64,000 nucleotides of DNA from Halomonas sp. (GTDB lineage: Bacteria; Pseudomonadota; Gammaproteobacteria; Pseudomonadales; Halomonadaceae): contig NZ_JAGOBJ010000012.1 in NCBI RefSeq assembly GCF_017983445.1, positions 1 through 64,000 of the forward strand. Reading direction: 5' to 3'. Within the stretch, counting starts at the first letter, position 1. Every line of letters begins with the position of its first letter. A program made the position numbers and the translations under genes. Of the stretch, positions 46,795-55,808 are shown piece by piece. The notes under the pieces were generated by a model. It made no database searches. It was not told where the DNA came from and saw nothing but the letters and a program-made list of their open reading frames with translations.

Positions 46795-48588
46795 ATGCCC
46801 CTTCGCTCACTAATATCGGGTTCGCCCCTGCTGCCCCTGGCCGCCACCGTGGTACTTCTGAGCGGCTGCCAGTCATCGTCCATTTTCCAAGGTGGCTCGC
46901 CAAGCCTGTTGTCAGACGATCCTATGCGTTCGGCGCCGCCCATTACGCGTGGACTGGATGCGGAGGGGTTACGCACCCTGCTCGCCGCAGAGCTTGCGGG
47001 CCAGCGTGGTGATTACCGCTACGCCAGCCAAGGTTATTTACAGGCATCACAGCGCTACAGCGTGCCAGCATTGGCAGAGCGGGCGGCGTTTGCGGCGCGT
47101 TTTGGCGAGGATGTGGCGCTAATGGAGGCGTCTGCCCTGCGCTGGCGTGAACTGGCGCCCCAGGCAGAAACGCCCAACCGGCTGCTAGCATCAATCTCTC
47201 TTCAGCGGGGTGATTGGCTGGATAGCCTGGAGCAGCGCCTGGCGATTACCCAAGGGGGAGGCAATGGCGAACTAACCGTTTTTGCCGAGTTGGCCGTGAC
47301 CGAAAGTGGCACTAACAGCAATACTGCTCCGCTGAGCTTACTGGCGGGGCTATTGCGTGAACATCTCGCTCAGCCAGGCGCCGAGCAGCTTGAATACCAT
47401 AGCGATGCTTTACTGGCCACTGCCCTGCTTGAGGCAGCGCTGGGCAATACCCGCCAAGCGCAAATGTATCTGGACGACGTTGCCCAACGTGAGCCGGAAT
47501 CCGCCGCGCTGTGGCTTGCCCAGGCACGTCTGGCACTTGAAGTGGATGATGTGCAGACCGCCAGACGAGCTGCTCAAAAGGGCCTCAGCATCGCTCCTGA
47601 CGAAGTGCGCTTTATCTTGCTGCTGGCTCAGGCCGAAATTCGTTTAAACAACATTGCCGCGGCAGAAGTTCAAACCAATGCGCTGCTGGAAAGCCACGGC
47701 GGCAATCAGGAGCTACGTCTGGCGCTTGCCCAGCTCTATCTGGAAGAAGGCCACAGCGACCCCGCGTATCGCCTGCTGCAGCCGCTTATTGGTCAGGATA
47801 ACGTTCCCAACTTTGCCTATTACTTGCTGGGCGGCATCGCCCAGTCGCAAGGCGATATTGATAACGCCCTACTTTACTATCGCCAGGTAAGCGAGGGCAG
47901 CGAGTTCTTACCTGCCCGAGCCACCGCCGCTAAAATGCTCATTGAAGATAACCGACTGATCGATGCGCGGGCTTTTTTACGCATCGAGCGTATGCGTTAT
48001 GAAAATTATTTTGGCGATCTGGTGGCCCTTGAGGTTCAACTGCTTGATGAAATGAATCAGCAGGAAGAAGCATCAACGCTGCTCGACCGCGAGCTGACTC
48101 GTACACCCGATGATATCAACCTGCTTTATTTGCGGGCGATGCGGTCCTGGGAAACCGGTAATCTTGCAGGCATGGAGCAGGACCTACGTAAGCTATTAGG
48201 CATTGAGCCCAATAACGCCAATGCGTTAAATGCCTTGGGCTATACCCTGGCGGACCTTAATCTGCCCGGCCGCCTTGATGAGGCCCGCATGCTGATCGAG
48301 CGCGCCTACGAAGTAGCTCCCAACAATCCCGCCGTACTCGACAGCATGGGCTGGGTTCACTTTCGACTAGGCAAACCCGATGAAGCGCTTGCCTGGTTAG
48401 AAAGCGCCTACCAGCAAATGCCCGATCAGGAAATTGCCGCGCATCTGGCGGAAGTCTTACACGCCCTGGAGCGTAGCGATGAAGCTCGCGATATAATCAG
48501 CCGCATTATGCAAAGAACCTCCCAGCACCCGTTGATTGATGACTTACTTGAGCGCCACCCTGAACTAATGCCTGTAGTCGCGCCCTAA
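46795..48588 (+). CDS. TPR-repeat outer-membrane lipoprotein
   Basis: A 597-residue lipoprotein with lipobox LLSGC (Cys25) and many tetratricopeptide repeats (about residues 60-580; the best are near ALNALGYTLADLNLPGRLDEA and LDSMGWVHFRLGKPDEALAWLESAYQ). TPR arrays bind proteins. It is at the conserved spot between hemA and lolB. The transcript ends at a terminator overlapping its stop codon. Function unknown. Confidence 0.88.
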   Translation: MPLRSLISGSPLLPLAATVVLLSGCQSSSIFQGGSPSLLSDDPMRSAPPITRGLDAEGLRTLLAAELAGQRGDYRYASQGYLQASQRYSVPALAERAAFAARFGEDVALMEASALRWRELAPQAETPNRLLASISLQRGDWLDSLEQRLAITQGGGNGELTVFAELAVTESGTNSNTAPLSLLAGLLREHLAQPGAEQLEYHSDALLATALLEAALGNTRQAQMYLDDVAQREPESAALWLAQARLALEVDDVQTARRAAQKGLSIAPDEVRFILLLAQAEIRLNNIAAAEVQTNALLESHGGNQELRLALAQLYLEEGHSDPAYRLLQPLIGQDNVPNFAYYLLGGIAQSQGDIDNALLYYRQVSEGSEFLPARATAAKMLIEDNRLIDARAFLRIERMRYENYFGDLVALEVQLLDEMNQQEEASTLLDRELTRTPDDINLLYLRAMRSWETGNLAGMEQDLRKLLGIEPNNANALNALGYTLADLNLPGRLDEARMLIERAYEVAPNNPAVLDSMGWVHFRLGKPDEALAWLESAYQQMPDQEIAAHLAEVLHALERSDEARDIISRIMQRTSQHPLIDDLLERHPELMPVVAP

Positions 48589-48605
48589 ACCGGGCGCGCC
48601 TTTTT
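48579..48605 (+). terminator. Terminator overlapping the TPR-gene stop codon
   Basis: Stem CGCGCCC (48579-48585), loop TAAACC containing the stop codon, stem GGGCGCG (48592-48598), then CC and five T residues. lolB downstream must then have its own promoter. Confidence 0.8.
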
Positions 48606-48624
48606 ACGATCCATGATCCTGTTT

Positions 48625-48684
48625 GAAATAATGTTTTAAGAAATATTGTTTCAAGAACTCTTGCTTTGAGAAATATTGCTTTAA
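48625..48684. repeat. Tandem repeat, exactly 15 bp x 4
   Basis: Units at 48625-48639, 48640-48654, 48655-48669 and 48670-48684, consensus GAAATATTGYTTTAA; the third unit is the most diverged. It lies in the spacer before lolB, 45 bases upstream of its start, where the promoter is expected. Confidence 0.88.
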
Positions 48685-48729
48685 TACGCTTATTCACCAC
48701 TTCCTCAACACATTGACATGGAGCCAGTT

Positions 48730-49368
48730 ATGTTGACCAGAATGCCTACTTTCAAACGCCTTACCGTTGCCGCACACGTTTCACGGCTATGGATTGCAAG
48801 CCTGACCCTACTGCTGCTCGCGGGCTGCGCCGCCCAAGCCCCCATGGAAGAAGGTGGCCGTCAGGCAGGTCAGTGGGAGCGCCAGCAGGCGGATGTAGAA
48901 GCCTTTGACACTTGGACACTGATTGGTAAAGCGGGCCTTCGCACACCGCAAGAGAGCCAGAGCGCCAATTTGGACTGGAGCCAGCACCCGCACTATTTCC
49001 GCATGTTGATTAGCGGCCCCTTTGGCGGTGGACGCAGCGTGCTTGAAGGCCGTGAAGGTCGCTTCTCACTCACCACCGGTGAAGGCCGCTTTGAGGCAGA
49101 AACGCCCGAAGCCCTAATGGAAGAACAGCTCGGCTGGTCATTGCCGGTTAGCGCCATGCCCGACTGGGTACGCGGCCTGCCGGGTGATCACGCAAGCTAT
49201 CAGCTGGAAACCGATGAGCTGGGCTACCCGCTTCATTTAGAGCAGGACGGCTGGGAAATCGACTACCGCGACTGGAACGAAGTTGAAGGACTGTGGCTAC
49301 CGCGTCGCCTGATCATGAACTATGACGATGTGCGCATTACCCTGGTGGTTAACGAGTGGCGTTCTTAG
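48730..49368 (+). CDS. lolB: Outer-membrane lipoprotein receptor LolB
   Basis: A 212-residue lipoprotein that accepts lipoproteins from LolA and inserts them in the outer membrane. Lipobox LLAGC after a long N-region; the motif FDTWTLIGKAGLRTPQESQSANLDWSQ matches the family. Start ATG 48730, with GGAG 6 bases upstream; an ATG at 48718 is an alternative. Cotranscribed with ispE. Confidence 0.9.
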   Translation: MLTRMPTFKRLTVAAHVSRLWIASLTLLLLAGCAAQAPMEEGGRQAGQWERQQADVEAFDTWTLIGKAGLRTPQESQSANLDWSQHPHYFRMLISGPFGGGRSVLEGREGRFSLTTGEGRFEAETPEALMEEQLGWSLPVSAMPDWVRGLPGDHASYQLETDELGYPLHLEQDGWEIDYRDWNEVEGLWLPRRLIMNYDDVRITLVVNEWRS

Positions 49369-49388
49369 ACCTTCTATGCCTATCGCAT

Positions 49389-49415
49389 TTAGCCCAAGTA
49401 GCGATTAGCCCAAGT
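49389..49415. repeat. Tandem repeat, 16 bp period x 2
   Basis: TTAGCCCAAGT at 49389-49399 and 49405-49415, inside the spacer between lolB and ispE. Confidence 0.55.
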
Positions 49416-49433
49416 CACCGTGAGCGAGCTTGA

Positions 49434-50285
49434 ATGTCTGTTTCCTTAACACTGCCAGCCCCTGCGAAGCTTAACCGCATGCTGCATATCGTGGGCCGTC
49501 GTGATGACGGCTATCACGAGCTTCAAACGCTGTTTCAAATAATCGACGTATGCGATCAGCTTACGCTAACCCTGCGTGAAGATAGCGAGATTTCACTCAT
49601 CACGCCGGTTCATGGCGTGGCTCATGAGGATAATTTAATCGTTCGCGCCGCCCGTCTGTTGCAACGTTCAAGCGGCACCTCCCATGGGGTAAATCTGGCG
49701 ATTGAAAAGCAGCTTCCCATGGGGGGCGGGCTGGGCGGAGGAAGTTCTAACGCGGCAACCGTCCTGCTTGGTTTGAACAAACTGTGGCAGCTAGGGCTAA
49801 CGCGAGAAGCACTAGCCAAGCTGGGGCTGCAGCTAGGCGCGGATGTCCCGGTATTCATTCATGGGCATAGCGCCTGGGCGGAGGGTATTGGGGAGAAGCT
49901 CACATCGGTCACTATCGACGCTCCCTGGTTTGTGATTATCCATCCGCAGGTTAGCGTCTCGACCCCCCTGATCTTCCAAGACCCGGAATTGACACGCGAC
50001 AGCCGCCCCATTACTATGGCGCGCGCACTGCAGGGGGGAGTGCCTGAGTGGCGTAACGACTGTGAAGCTATTGTTCGAAAACGCTATCCGCCTATCGCGG
50101 AAGCGCTTGACTGGCTCGCACAGTATGCACCTAGTCGGCTGACCGGTACTGGCGCCTGTTTGTTCGCCGCTTTCGAGTCTGAAGAAGCAGCACAAGCAAT
50201 CGCTGAATTGGCAGGTCAACGCTGGCCGACGTGGGTCGCACGCGGACTTAACACCTCTCCCCTACAAGATGCTCTGGGCTGCTGA
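49434..50285 (+). CDS. ispE: 4-diphosphocytidyl-2-C-methyl-D-erythritol kinase IspE
   Basis: A 283-residue GHMP kinase of the MEP isoprenoid pathway. PAPAKLNRMLHIVGRRDDGYHELQT at the N-terminus and the phosphate loop PMGGGLGGGSSNAATVL (about residues 94-110) are diagnostic. The conserved Asp in LGADVPVF completes the active site. Confidence 0.95.
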   Translation: MSVSLTLPAPAKLNRMLHIVGRRDDGYHELQTLFQIIDVCDQLTLTLREDSEISLITPVHGVAHEDNLIVRAARLLQRSSGTSHGVNLAIEKQLPMGGGLGGGSSNAATVLLGLNKLWQLGLTREALAKLGLQLGADVPVFIHGHSAWAEGIGEKLTSVTIDAPWFVIIHPQVSVSTPLIFQDPELTRDSRPITMARALQGGVPEWRNDCEAIVRKRYPPIAEALDWLAQYAPSRLTGTGACLFAAFESEEAAQAIAELAGQRWPTWVARGLNTSPLQDALGC

Positions 50286-50315
50286 AAGCGCCCGGTCATC
50301 GCATTAGGTTATTGC

Positions 50316-50390
50316 TGGGGTATCGCCAAGTGGTAAGGCACCGGTTTTTGGTATCGGCATTCCCAGGTTCGAATCCTGGTACCCCAGCCA
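50316..50390 (+). tRNA. tRNA-Gln (anticodon TTG)
   Basis: 75 bases including an encoded CCA. The acceptor stem pairs TGGGGTA with TACCCCA, the T arm has GGTTCGAATCC, and the anticodon loop reads TTTTTGG, giving TTG. The gene lies in the usual place between ispE and prs. Confidence 0.95.
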
Positions 50391-50481
50391 ACTTAGTCAT
50401 TAGAAACCTAGTTGTCAGATATGGCCTAAGTATGATCTGCGTTTTCTCCCCTGATCCCAAACACTGCAAAGGTGGCTGCGC

Positions 50482-51423
50482 GTGTCAAAATTGATGGTTT
50501 TCACCGGGAATGCCAATCCCGAACTCGCTCAAAAGATTGCCGAGAGCTTAGACAGCCGCATGGGTAATGCCACGGTTGGTCAATTTAGCGACGGCGAAAT
50601 CGCAGTCGAGATCAATGAGAACGTGCGCGGTAAGGACGTGTTTATCCTCCAGTCCACCTGTGCACCGACGAATGACAACCTGATGGAGCTGATCCTGATG
50701 GTCGACGCGCTGCGTCGTGCCTCAGCGGCTCGCATCACGGCAGTGGTGCCGTACTTTGGCTATGCCCGCCAGGATCGTCGCGTTCGCTCCGCCCGCGTCC
50801 CCATTTCCGCTAAAGTGGTTGCGGACATGATGGTAAAAGCCGGCGTTGACCGCGTGATGACCATGGACCTGCATGCCGATCAAATCCAGGGCTTCTTCGA
50901 CGTACCGGTAGACAACGTCTACGGCTCACCGATTCTTCTGGATGATATCGAACGTCAAAACTATGCTGACCTGGTCGTGGTATCCCCCGACGTAGGCGGC
51001 GTAGTACGTGCTCGCGCCATCGCCAAGCAGCTTAATGCTGATCTTGCGATCATCGACAAGCGTCGACCCCAGGCCAACCAGGCCCAGGTAATGCATATCA
51101 TCGGTGAAATCGAAGGCCGCACCTGCGTCGTTGTCGACGATATGATCGACACCGCCGGCACGCTTTGCAAAGCCGGTGAAGCACTTAAAGATCATGGCGC
51201 TGCACGCGTTGTGGCCTATGCTACACACCCGATCTTGTCCGGCCCAGCCGTTGACAACATCACCAACTCTGTACTGGACGAAGTTGTCGTGACCGACACT
51301 ATTCCGCTTGCCGACCATGCGCGTCGTAGTGGAAAAATTCGCCAGTTGAGCGTTGCCGGCCTGATTGCGGAAGCTATCCGCCGGGTCAGCAATGAAGAAT
51401 CTGTCAGCGCGATGTTCCACTAA
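50482..51423 (+). CDS. prs: Ribose-phosphate pyrophosphokinase Prs
   Basis: A 313-residue class I PRPP synthase, the source of PRPP for purines, pyrimidines, NAD and the TrpD reaction. [14 protein letters not shown] at the start, GYARQDRR, the catalytic [14 protein letters not shown] and the PRPP loop [12 protein letters not shown] are present. The start is GTG at 50482, with AGGTGG upstream. Confidence 0.95.
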   Translation: MSKLMVFTGNANPELAQKIAESLDSRMGNATVGQFSDGEIAVEINENVRGKDVFILQSTCAPTNDNLMELILMVDALRRASAARITAVVPYFGYARQDRRVRSARVPISAKVVADMMVKAGVDRVMTMDLHADQIQGFFDVPVDNVYGSPILLDDIERQNYADLVVVSPDVGGVVRARAIAKQLNADLAIIDKRRPQANQAQVMHIIGEIEGRTCVVVDDMIDTAGTLCKAGEALKDHGAARVVAYATHPILSGPAVDNITNSVLDEVVVTDTIPLADHARRSGKIRQLSVAGLIAEAIRRVSNEESVSAMFH

Positions 51424-51519
51424 ACGCCTGACGATATAGCCCCCTTCTGGGGCCTTGGGAACGTCGTCGTCTGGTCGCGGTCGGCGGCGTTTCCTTACTT
51501 AAACCAAGAGGCAAATTAC

Positions 51520-52155
51520 ATGTCTGATTTTATCCTGAAAGCCAGCGTTCGTAACGACCTGGGGAAAGGTGCGAGCCGCCGCCTGCGTCGTGCGAACCAA
51601 CAAGTACCGGCCGTTATTTACGGCGGTGAAAAAGGCGCGCAATCAATCTCTGTAGAAAAGACTGCTTTCTACAAGGCGATTGAAGACGAAGCCTTCTTCT
51701 CCTCAGTAATCAAGCTGGTTATTGATGGTAAAGAAGAGCAGGTAGTGGTACGTGATCTTCAGCGTCACCCCTACAAGCCGCTTCTGACTCACGCTGACTT
51801 CCTGCGTGTTGATGCCACTCATGAAATCACCATGAACGTACCGCTTCACGTGACTGGCGAAGAAAAATGTGTGGGCATCAAAGACCAGGGCGGCGAACTG
51901 CACGTACTGGCCAACGAAGTTGCCATCAGCTGCTTGCCAAAAGACCTGCCTGACTACCTGGAAGTTGATATTTCAGCGGTTGAGCTGGGCACGACACTGC
52001 ACCTGTCCGACCTGACCCTGCCGAAAGGCGTCACCTCCGTTGACTTATCGCACGGCAAAGAGCACGACAACGCCGTTCTGAGCATCACTAAAGTAAAAGT
52101 ACGTAGTGAAGAAGAAGACGAAGGTGAAGGCGAAGAAGGTACCAGCGCTGAATAA
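51520..52155 (+). CDS. rplY: 50S ribosomal protein L25 (CTC type)
   Basis: A 211-residue long form: the L25 5S-rRNA-binding domain (about 1-95) plus the C-terminal TL5/CTC domain, ending in an acidic tail [15 protein letters not shown]. The E. coli protein has only the first domain. AAGAGG precedes the start. It ends at two adjacent hairpins, the second a strong terminator. Confidence 0.93.
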   Translation: MSDFILKASVRNDLGKGASRRLRRANQQVPAVIYGGEKGAQSISVEKTAFYKAIEDEAFFSSVIKLVIDGKEEQVVVRDLQRHPYKPLLTHADFLRVDATHEITMNVPLHVTGEEKCVGIKDQGGELHVLANEVAISCLPKDLPDYLEVDISAVELGTTLHLSDLTLPKGVTSVDLSHGKEHDNAVLSITKVKVRSEEEDEGEGEEGTSAE

Positions 52156-52200
52156 GCCTGATATCAGTACGCAAAGCCATAACGGCTAACACGTACTTGG

Positions 52201-52226
52201 CTTGGGCCATGCCTGCATGGCCCAAG
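52201..52226. other. Hairpin after rplY
   Basis: Perfect 11-bp stem CTTGGGCCATG (52201-52211) paired with 52216-52226, loop CCTG. There is no T tract. It stands 9 bases before the terminator and may protect the mRNA 3' end. Confidence 0.7.
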
Positions 52227-52235
52227 AATGATAAG

Positions 52236-52264
52236 ATCAAGCGCTTCGGCGCTTGATTTTTTTT
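52236..52264 (+). terminator. Rho-independent terminator of rplY
   Basis: Stem ATCAAGCGC (52236-52244), stable TTCG loop, stem GCGCTTGAT (52249-52257), followed by T residues to 52264. Confidence 0.93.
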
Positions 52265-52339
52265 GCGGTTTGCCTTCCTGGCAACCGCCCTTCAAGCCAC
52301 TTTTGATGCAACGCCAAAAATTCTACCGAAAACTTTTTA

Positions 52340-52380
52340 GAGGTAGGTAATTTGGAGGTAGGTAATTTGGAGGCAGCTAA
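52340..52380. repeat. Tandem repeat of the pth ribosome-binding site, 15 bp x 2.7
   Basis: GAGGTAGGTAATTTG at 52340-52354 and identically at 52355-52369, then a partial unit GAGGCAGCTAA at 52370-52380 directly before the pth ATG (52381). Each unit carries a GAGG Shine-Dalgarno core; the last has the correct 7-base spacing. Confidence 0.9.
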
Positions 52381-52962
52381 ATGAGCCAGGTAACGGCCCT
52401 GATAGGTCTAGGCAATCCCGGCGCCGAATATGACGCCACCCGACATAATGCGGGCTTTTGGCTGGTTGACGCCATTGCGCGCAGCGCCCATACCGAACTA
52501 CGCCCGGAAAAGAAGTTCCTTGGCCTTTATGTCAAGGCACGCATTGGCGACCATGAGCTTCATCTGCTCAACCCGACTACCTTTATGAACCGCAGCGGTG
52601 CAGCGGTAGCAGCACTTACCCAGTTTTTTAAACTTGCCCCTGAAAATCTGCTGGTCGCTCACGATGAGCTCGACCTCCCACCGGGGCAAGGACGCTATAA
52701 AACAGGCGGAGGCCACGGCGGCCACAACGGCTTGCGCGATATCATCAGCGCGCTGGGCGATCAAAAGCAGTTTCATCGCATCCGTATTGGCATCGGCCAC
52801 CCCGGTGAGGCGCGCCAGGTTACCAACTATGTACTTGGCCGCCCCGGCAAAGCCGAACAGGAAGCGATTGACCGCACTCTTGACGAGTGCCAGGCAACGC
52901 TCCCTCTTGTCTTGGAAGGCGAATGGGCGAAAGCCATGAACCGCCTGCATAGCGTAAAATAG
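52381..52962 (+). CDS. pth: Peptidyl-tRNA hydrolase
   Basis: A 193-residue enzyme that frees tRNA from drop-off peptidyl-tRNA. LIGLGNPGAEYDATRHNAGFWLVD contains the catalytic His; NPTTFMNRSG, DELDLPPG and GGGHGGHNGLRDI are the remaining signature parts. The start follows a tandemly repeated Shine-Dalgarno. It probably forms an operon with ychF, 82 bases downstream. Confidence 0.95.
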   Translation: MSQVTALIGLGNPGAEYDATRHNAGFWLVDAIARSAHTELRPEKKFLGLYVKARIGDHELHLLNPTTFMNRSGAAVAALTQFFKLAPENLLVAHDELDLPPGQGRYKTGGGHGGHNGLRDIISALGDQKQFHRIRIGIGHPGEARQVTNYVLGRPGKAEQEAIDRTLDECQATLPLVLEGEWAKAMNRLHSVK

Positions 52963-53044
52963 TTAACACTGATCTTTTTTCACTTTAGGCAGGCGCTGGA
53001 TAAGGCATTTAGGCGGCGTTTGCTTAGCGGCTAGGAATGAATTT

Positions 53045-54136
53045 ATGGGCTTTAACTGCGGTATCGTCGGCCTACCCAACGTAGGCAAATCCACGCTTTT
53101 CAATGCGCTGACCAAATCAGGCATTGATGCCGAAAACTTCCCTTTCTGCACCATCGAGCCCAACGTGGGCATCGTTCCCATGCCTGACCCACGCCTGGAC
53201 AAGCTATCTGCCATTGTAAAACCCCAGAAAATCCTGCCTACGACCATGGAATTCGTGGATATCGCAGGCCTGGTGGCGGGTGCTTCCAAAGGCGAAGGGC
53301 TGGGCAACAAGTTCCTGGCCAATATCCGCGAAACCCAGGCGATTGCCCACGTGGTGCGCTGCTTTGATAACGACAACGTTATTCACGTAGCCAACCAGGT
53401 TGATCCGCGTGCGGATATCGAAACGATCAATCTTGAGCTTGCACTTGCCGATCTGGATACTGTTGAGAAAGCCAGCCAGCGCTTGTTACGCTCAGTGAAA
53501 GGCGGCGATAAAGATGCCATCGCCACCAAAACCATTCTGGATAAAATCGAGCCACACCTGGCTGAAGGCATGCCGCTTAGAAGCTTTGGTCTGGATGAAG
53601 ACGAAAAGCGTCAGGTAAAAAGCTTTGGCTTCTTGACCTTGAAGCCGACCATGTACATCGCCAACGTCAATGAAGACGGCTTTGAAAACAATCCTTACCT
53701 TGAGATTGTCAGAGAGATCGCCGCTGAAGAAGGTGCCGTCGTGGTGCCGGTCTGCAATCAGCTGGAAGCTGAAATTGCCGAGCTTGAAGACGAAGAACGC
53801 GCCATGTTCCTGGGTGAAATGGGCATGGATGAACCCGGCCTGGATCGCGTGATTCGCGCAGGTTATGCCCTGCTTGGCCTACAGACCTACTTCACCGCCG
53901 GCGTCAAGGAAGTCCGCGCCTGGACTGTCAAGCAAGGCGCGACAGCCCCCGAAGCTGCGGGTGCCATTCACACCGATTTCCAGAAAGGCTTTATTCGTGC
54001 AGAAGTCATCGCCTATGACGATTTTGTTTCACTAGGCGGTGAGCAAGGCGCGAAAGATGCAGGCAAATGGCGCCTGGAAGGCAAAGAGTACATCGTCAAA
54101 GACGGCGACGTAGTGCATTTCCGGTTCAACGTGTAA
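53045..54136 (+). CDS. ychF: Obg-family GTPase/ATPase YchF
   Basis: A 363-residue P-loop NTPase. G1 is [10 protein letters not shown]3 is DIAGLV, and the specificity motif region reads IANVNEDG rather than the GTP motif NKxD, in line with the ATP preference of YchF. A coiled coil and a C-terminal TGS domain follow. E. coli YchF acts in oxidative stress and binds ribosomes. Confidence 0.94.
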   Translation: MGFNCGIVGLPNVGKSTLFNALTKSGIDAENFPFCTIEPNVGIVPMPDPRLDKLSAIVKPQKILPTTMEFVDIAGLVAGASKGEGLGNKFLANIRETQAIAHVVRCFDNDNVIHVANQVDPRADIETINLELALADLDTVEKASQRLLRSVKGGDKDAIATKTILDKIEPHLAEGMPLRSFGLDEDEKRQVKSFGFLTLKPTMYIANVNEDGFENNPYLEIVREIAAEEGAVVVPVCNQLEAEIAELEDEERAMFLGEMGMDEPGLDRVIRAGYALLGLQTYFTAGVKEVRAWTVKQGATAPEAAGAIHTDFQKGFIRAEVIAYDDFVSLGGEQGAKDAGKWRLEGKEYIVKDGDVVHFRFNV

Positions 54137-54200
54137 GCGCTTCCAACAATAAGTGCTTGACGGACAATGGCTCACTGAGTAACATACGCCCCCGTTGAAA

Positions 54201-54277
54201 GGCTACGTAGCTCAGCTGGTTAGAGCACATCACTCATAATGATGGGGTCCCCTGTTCAAATCAGGGCGTAGCCACCA
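54201..54277 (+). tRNA. tRNA-Met (anticodon CAT, elongator type)
   Basis: 77 bases including CCA. Acceptor GGCTACG pairs with CGTAGCC; anticodon stem CATCA/TGATG with loop CTCATAA, anticodon CAT. The paired first base and lack of the three G-C pairs in the anticodon stem exclude the initiator tRNA. tRNA-Ile with a modified CAT anticodon is an alternative. Confidence 0.9.
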
Positions 54278-54302
54278 ACACCGATTTAAGCTAGCAATAG
54301 CT

Positions 54303-54335
54303 AAAAGCCCGCTGACTCGTCAGCGGGCTTTTTTT
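54303..54335. terminator. Terminator after tRNA-Met
   Basis: 13-bp stem (core AGCCCGCTGA), loop CTCG at 54316-54319, and seven T residues ending at 54335. It serves the tRNA and, reading the other way, the convergent aminopeptidase gene. Confidence 0.92.
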
Positions 54336-54365
54336 ATGTTCAGCGATGAACCTAATTGCCAGACA

Positions 54366-55670
54366 TCAGCCCAACGTTGGCCGATTTAAAAACACCGTAA
54401 GCGCCCGGGTAAGATATTCCACATCGCGTGTACCGGCCGTCTCACGGATGGAGTGCATCGCCCACTGCGGCACGCCGATATCCAACGTAGGCACGCCCAC
54501 TTCAGTGGCGGTAATCGGGCCAATGGTGCTGCCACAGCCCATATCGGCACGCGTCACGAACGACTGAACCGGCACATCCGCCTCACGGCACACATCGCGA
54601 AATAGCGCACCCGTCACGCTATTGGTGGCATAACGCTGACTGGCATTTACCTTGATAACCGGGCCGCCATTCAGTGCCGGGCCGTGGCGCTCGTCGTGCT
54701 TATCTTTAAAGTTGGGATGCAGGCCGTGGGCGTTATCACAGGAGATCATCAGCGACGACTGAATCAACTGAATCAGCGACTCCTCGGTTTTGCCACCGAC
54801 CTGCCCATTGATGCGCTTGAGCACGTCACCCAAGAAAGGCCCCTGCGCACCACAAGCGCTAGCACTACCCACCTCTTCGTGGTCATTGGCCACTAACAGC
54901 GCACCTTGACTGCCGTCGCTTTCAAGCAGAGCTTCCAGGCCCATAAAGCACGAAAGCAGATTATCCAGGCGTGCGCTGGCAATCAGCTCTTGCTTGACCC
55001 CGACAAGCGAAGGGGGCTGCACGTCATAAAAACCCAGCTCGAAATCCACTACTTCGACCGCGCGCATGCCGTGCTGCTCTTCAAGCCATACGGCCAGCAG
55101 ATCTGAAAGCTTGGCACTATCGCTTTGCAGCAATACTGGCGCCATCTGCGTTTGCGGGTTAATCGCCCGGCCCGTATTCACCTCACGGTCCATATGGATC
55201 GCCAAACTCGGCACCATGGCGACCGGGCGGTCAACATTGAGCAGCAGGCTTTCCAGTTGGCCGTCGGCATGACGCACGTGCACCCGCCCGGCTAAGCCTA
55301 AATCGCGGTCAAACCAGGGTGCCAGCAATACCCCGCCATACACCTGCACACCCAGCTGTAACCAGCCAGCGGAATGCTGTGTCGCGTTAGGCTTTAAGCG
55401 CAGACTTGGGCTATCGGTATGCGCGCCCAGCATGCGCAGGCTTTTAAGCGTATCGCTGGGCAATTGAAAGGCTATAATCGAGGAATCATTGCGCGTAACG
55501 TAGTAGCGCTTCCCAGGCGTAAGCTGCCAGTTAGCCGTTTCCTTCAGGCGCTGAAAACCCGCTTTCTCTAAACGCTCGGCCATTGTCTTCGTAGCATGCC
55601 ACGGCGTAGGCGACTGGCGCAGAAAATCACATAACCGCATTAAACGATCGGCGTTGAAGGCTTCGGACAT
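54366..55670 (-). CDS. apeB: M18-family aminopeptidase (ApeB-like)
   Basis: A 434-residue zinc aminopeptidase. Metal ligands: His and Asp in MLGAHTDSPSLRLKPN, Asp in ASARLDNLLSC, Glu pair in VANDHEEVGSASACGAQG, and a late His in DIGVPQWAMHSIRE. Start ATG 55670, with GAGG 6 bases upstream; an ATG at 55682 overlaps the ribosome site. It is divergent from prc. Confidence 0.92.
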   Translation of the reverse strand: MSEAFNADRLMRLCDFLRQSPTPWHATKTMAERLEKAGFQRLKETANWQLTPGKRYYVTRNDSSIIAFQLPSDTLKSLRMLGAHTDSPSLRLKPNATQHSAGWLQLGVQVYGGVLLAPWFDRDLGLAGRVHVRHADGQLESLLLNVDRPVAMVPSLAIHMDREVNTGRAINPQTQMAPVLLQSDSAKLSDLLAVWLEEQHGMRAVEVVDFELGFYDVQPPSLVGVKQELIASARLDNLLSCFMGLEALLESDGSQGALLVANDHEEVGSASACGAQGPFLGDVLKRINGQVGGKTEESLIQLIQSSLMISCDNAHGLHPNFKDKHDERHGPALNGGPVIKVNASQRYATNSVTGALFRDVCREADVPVQSFVTRADMGCGSTIGPITATEVGVPTLDIGVPQWAMHSIRETAGTRDVEYLTRALTVFLNRPTLG

Positions 55671-55808
55671 GGAAATCCTCATAACAGTAATGATTGAGTC
55701 TCATAGAGCAGACGACCTGCTACAATGCTCCCCTGACCTACGCAACTCATAGGTCACCTGCGGGTCTAGGGAAGAATGAGTGTACACAAATCCGGGAGAG
55801 CTTGACTG

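Noticed and set aside
50926-51420. 164-codon minus-strand open frame
   Set aside because: It is antisense to prs.
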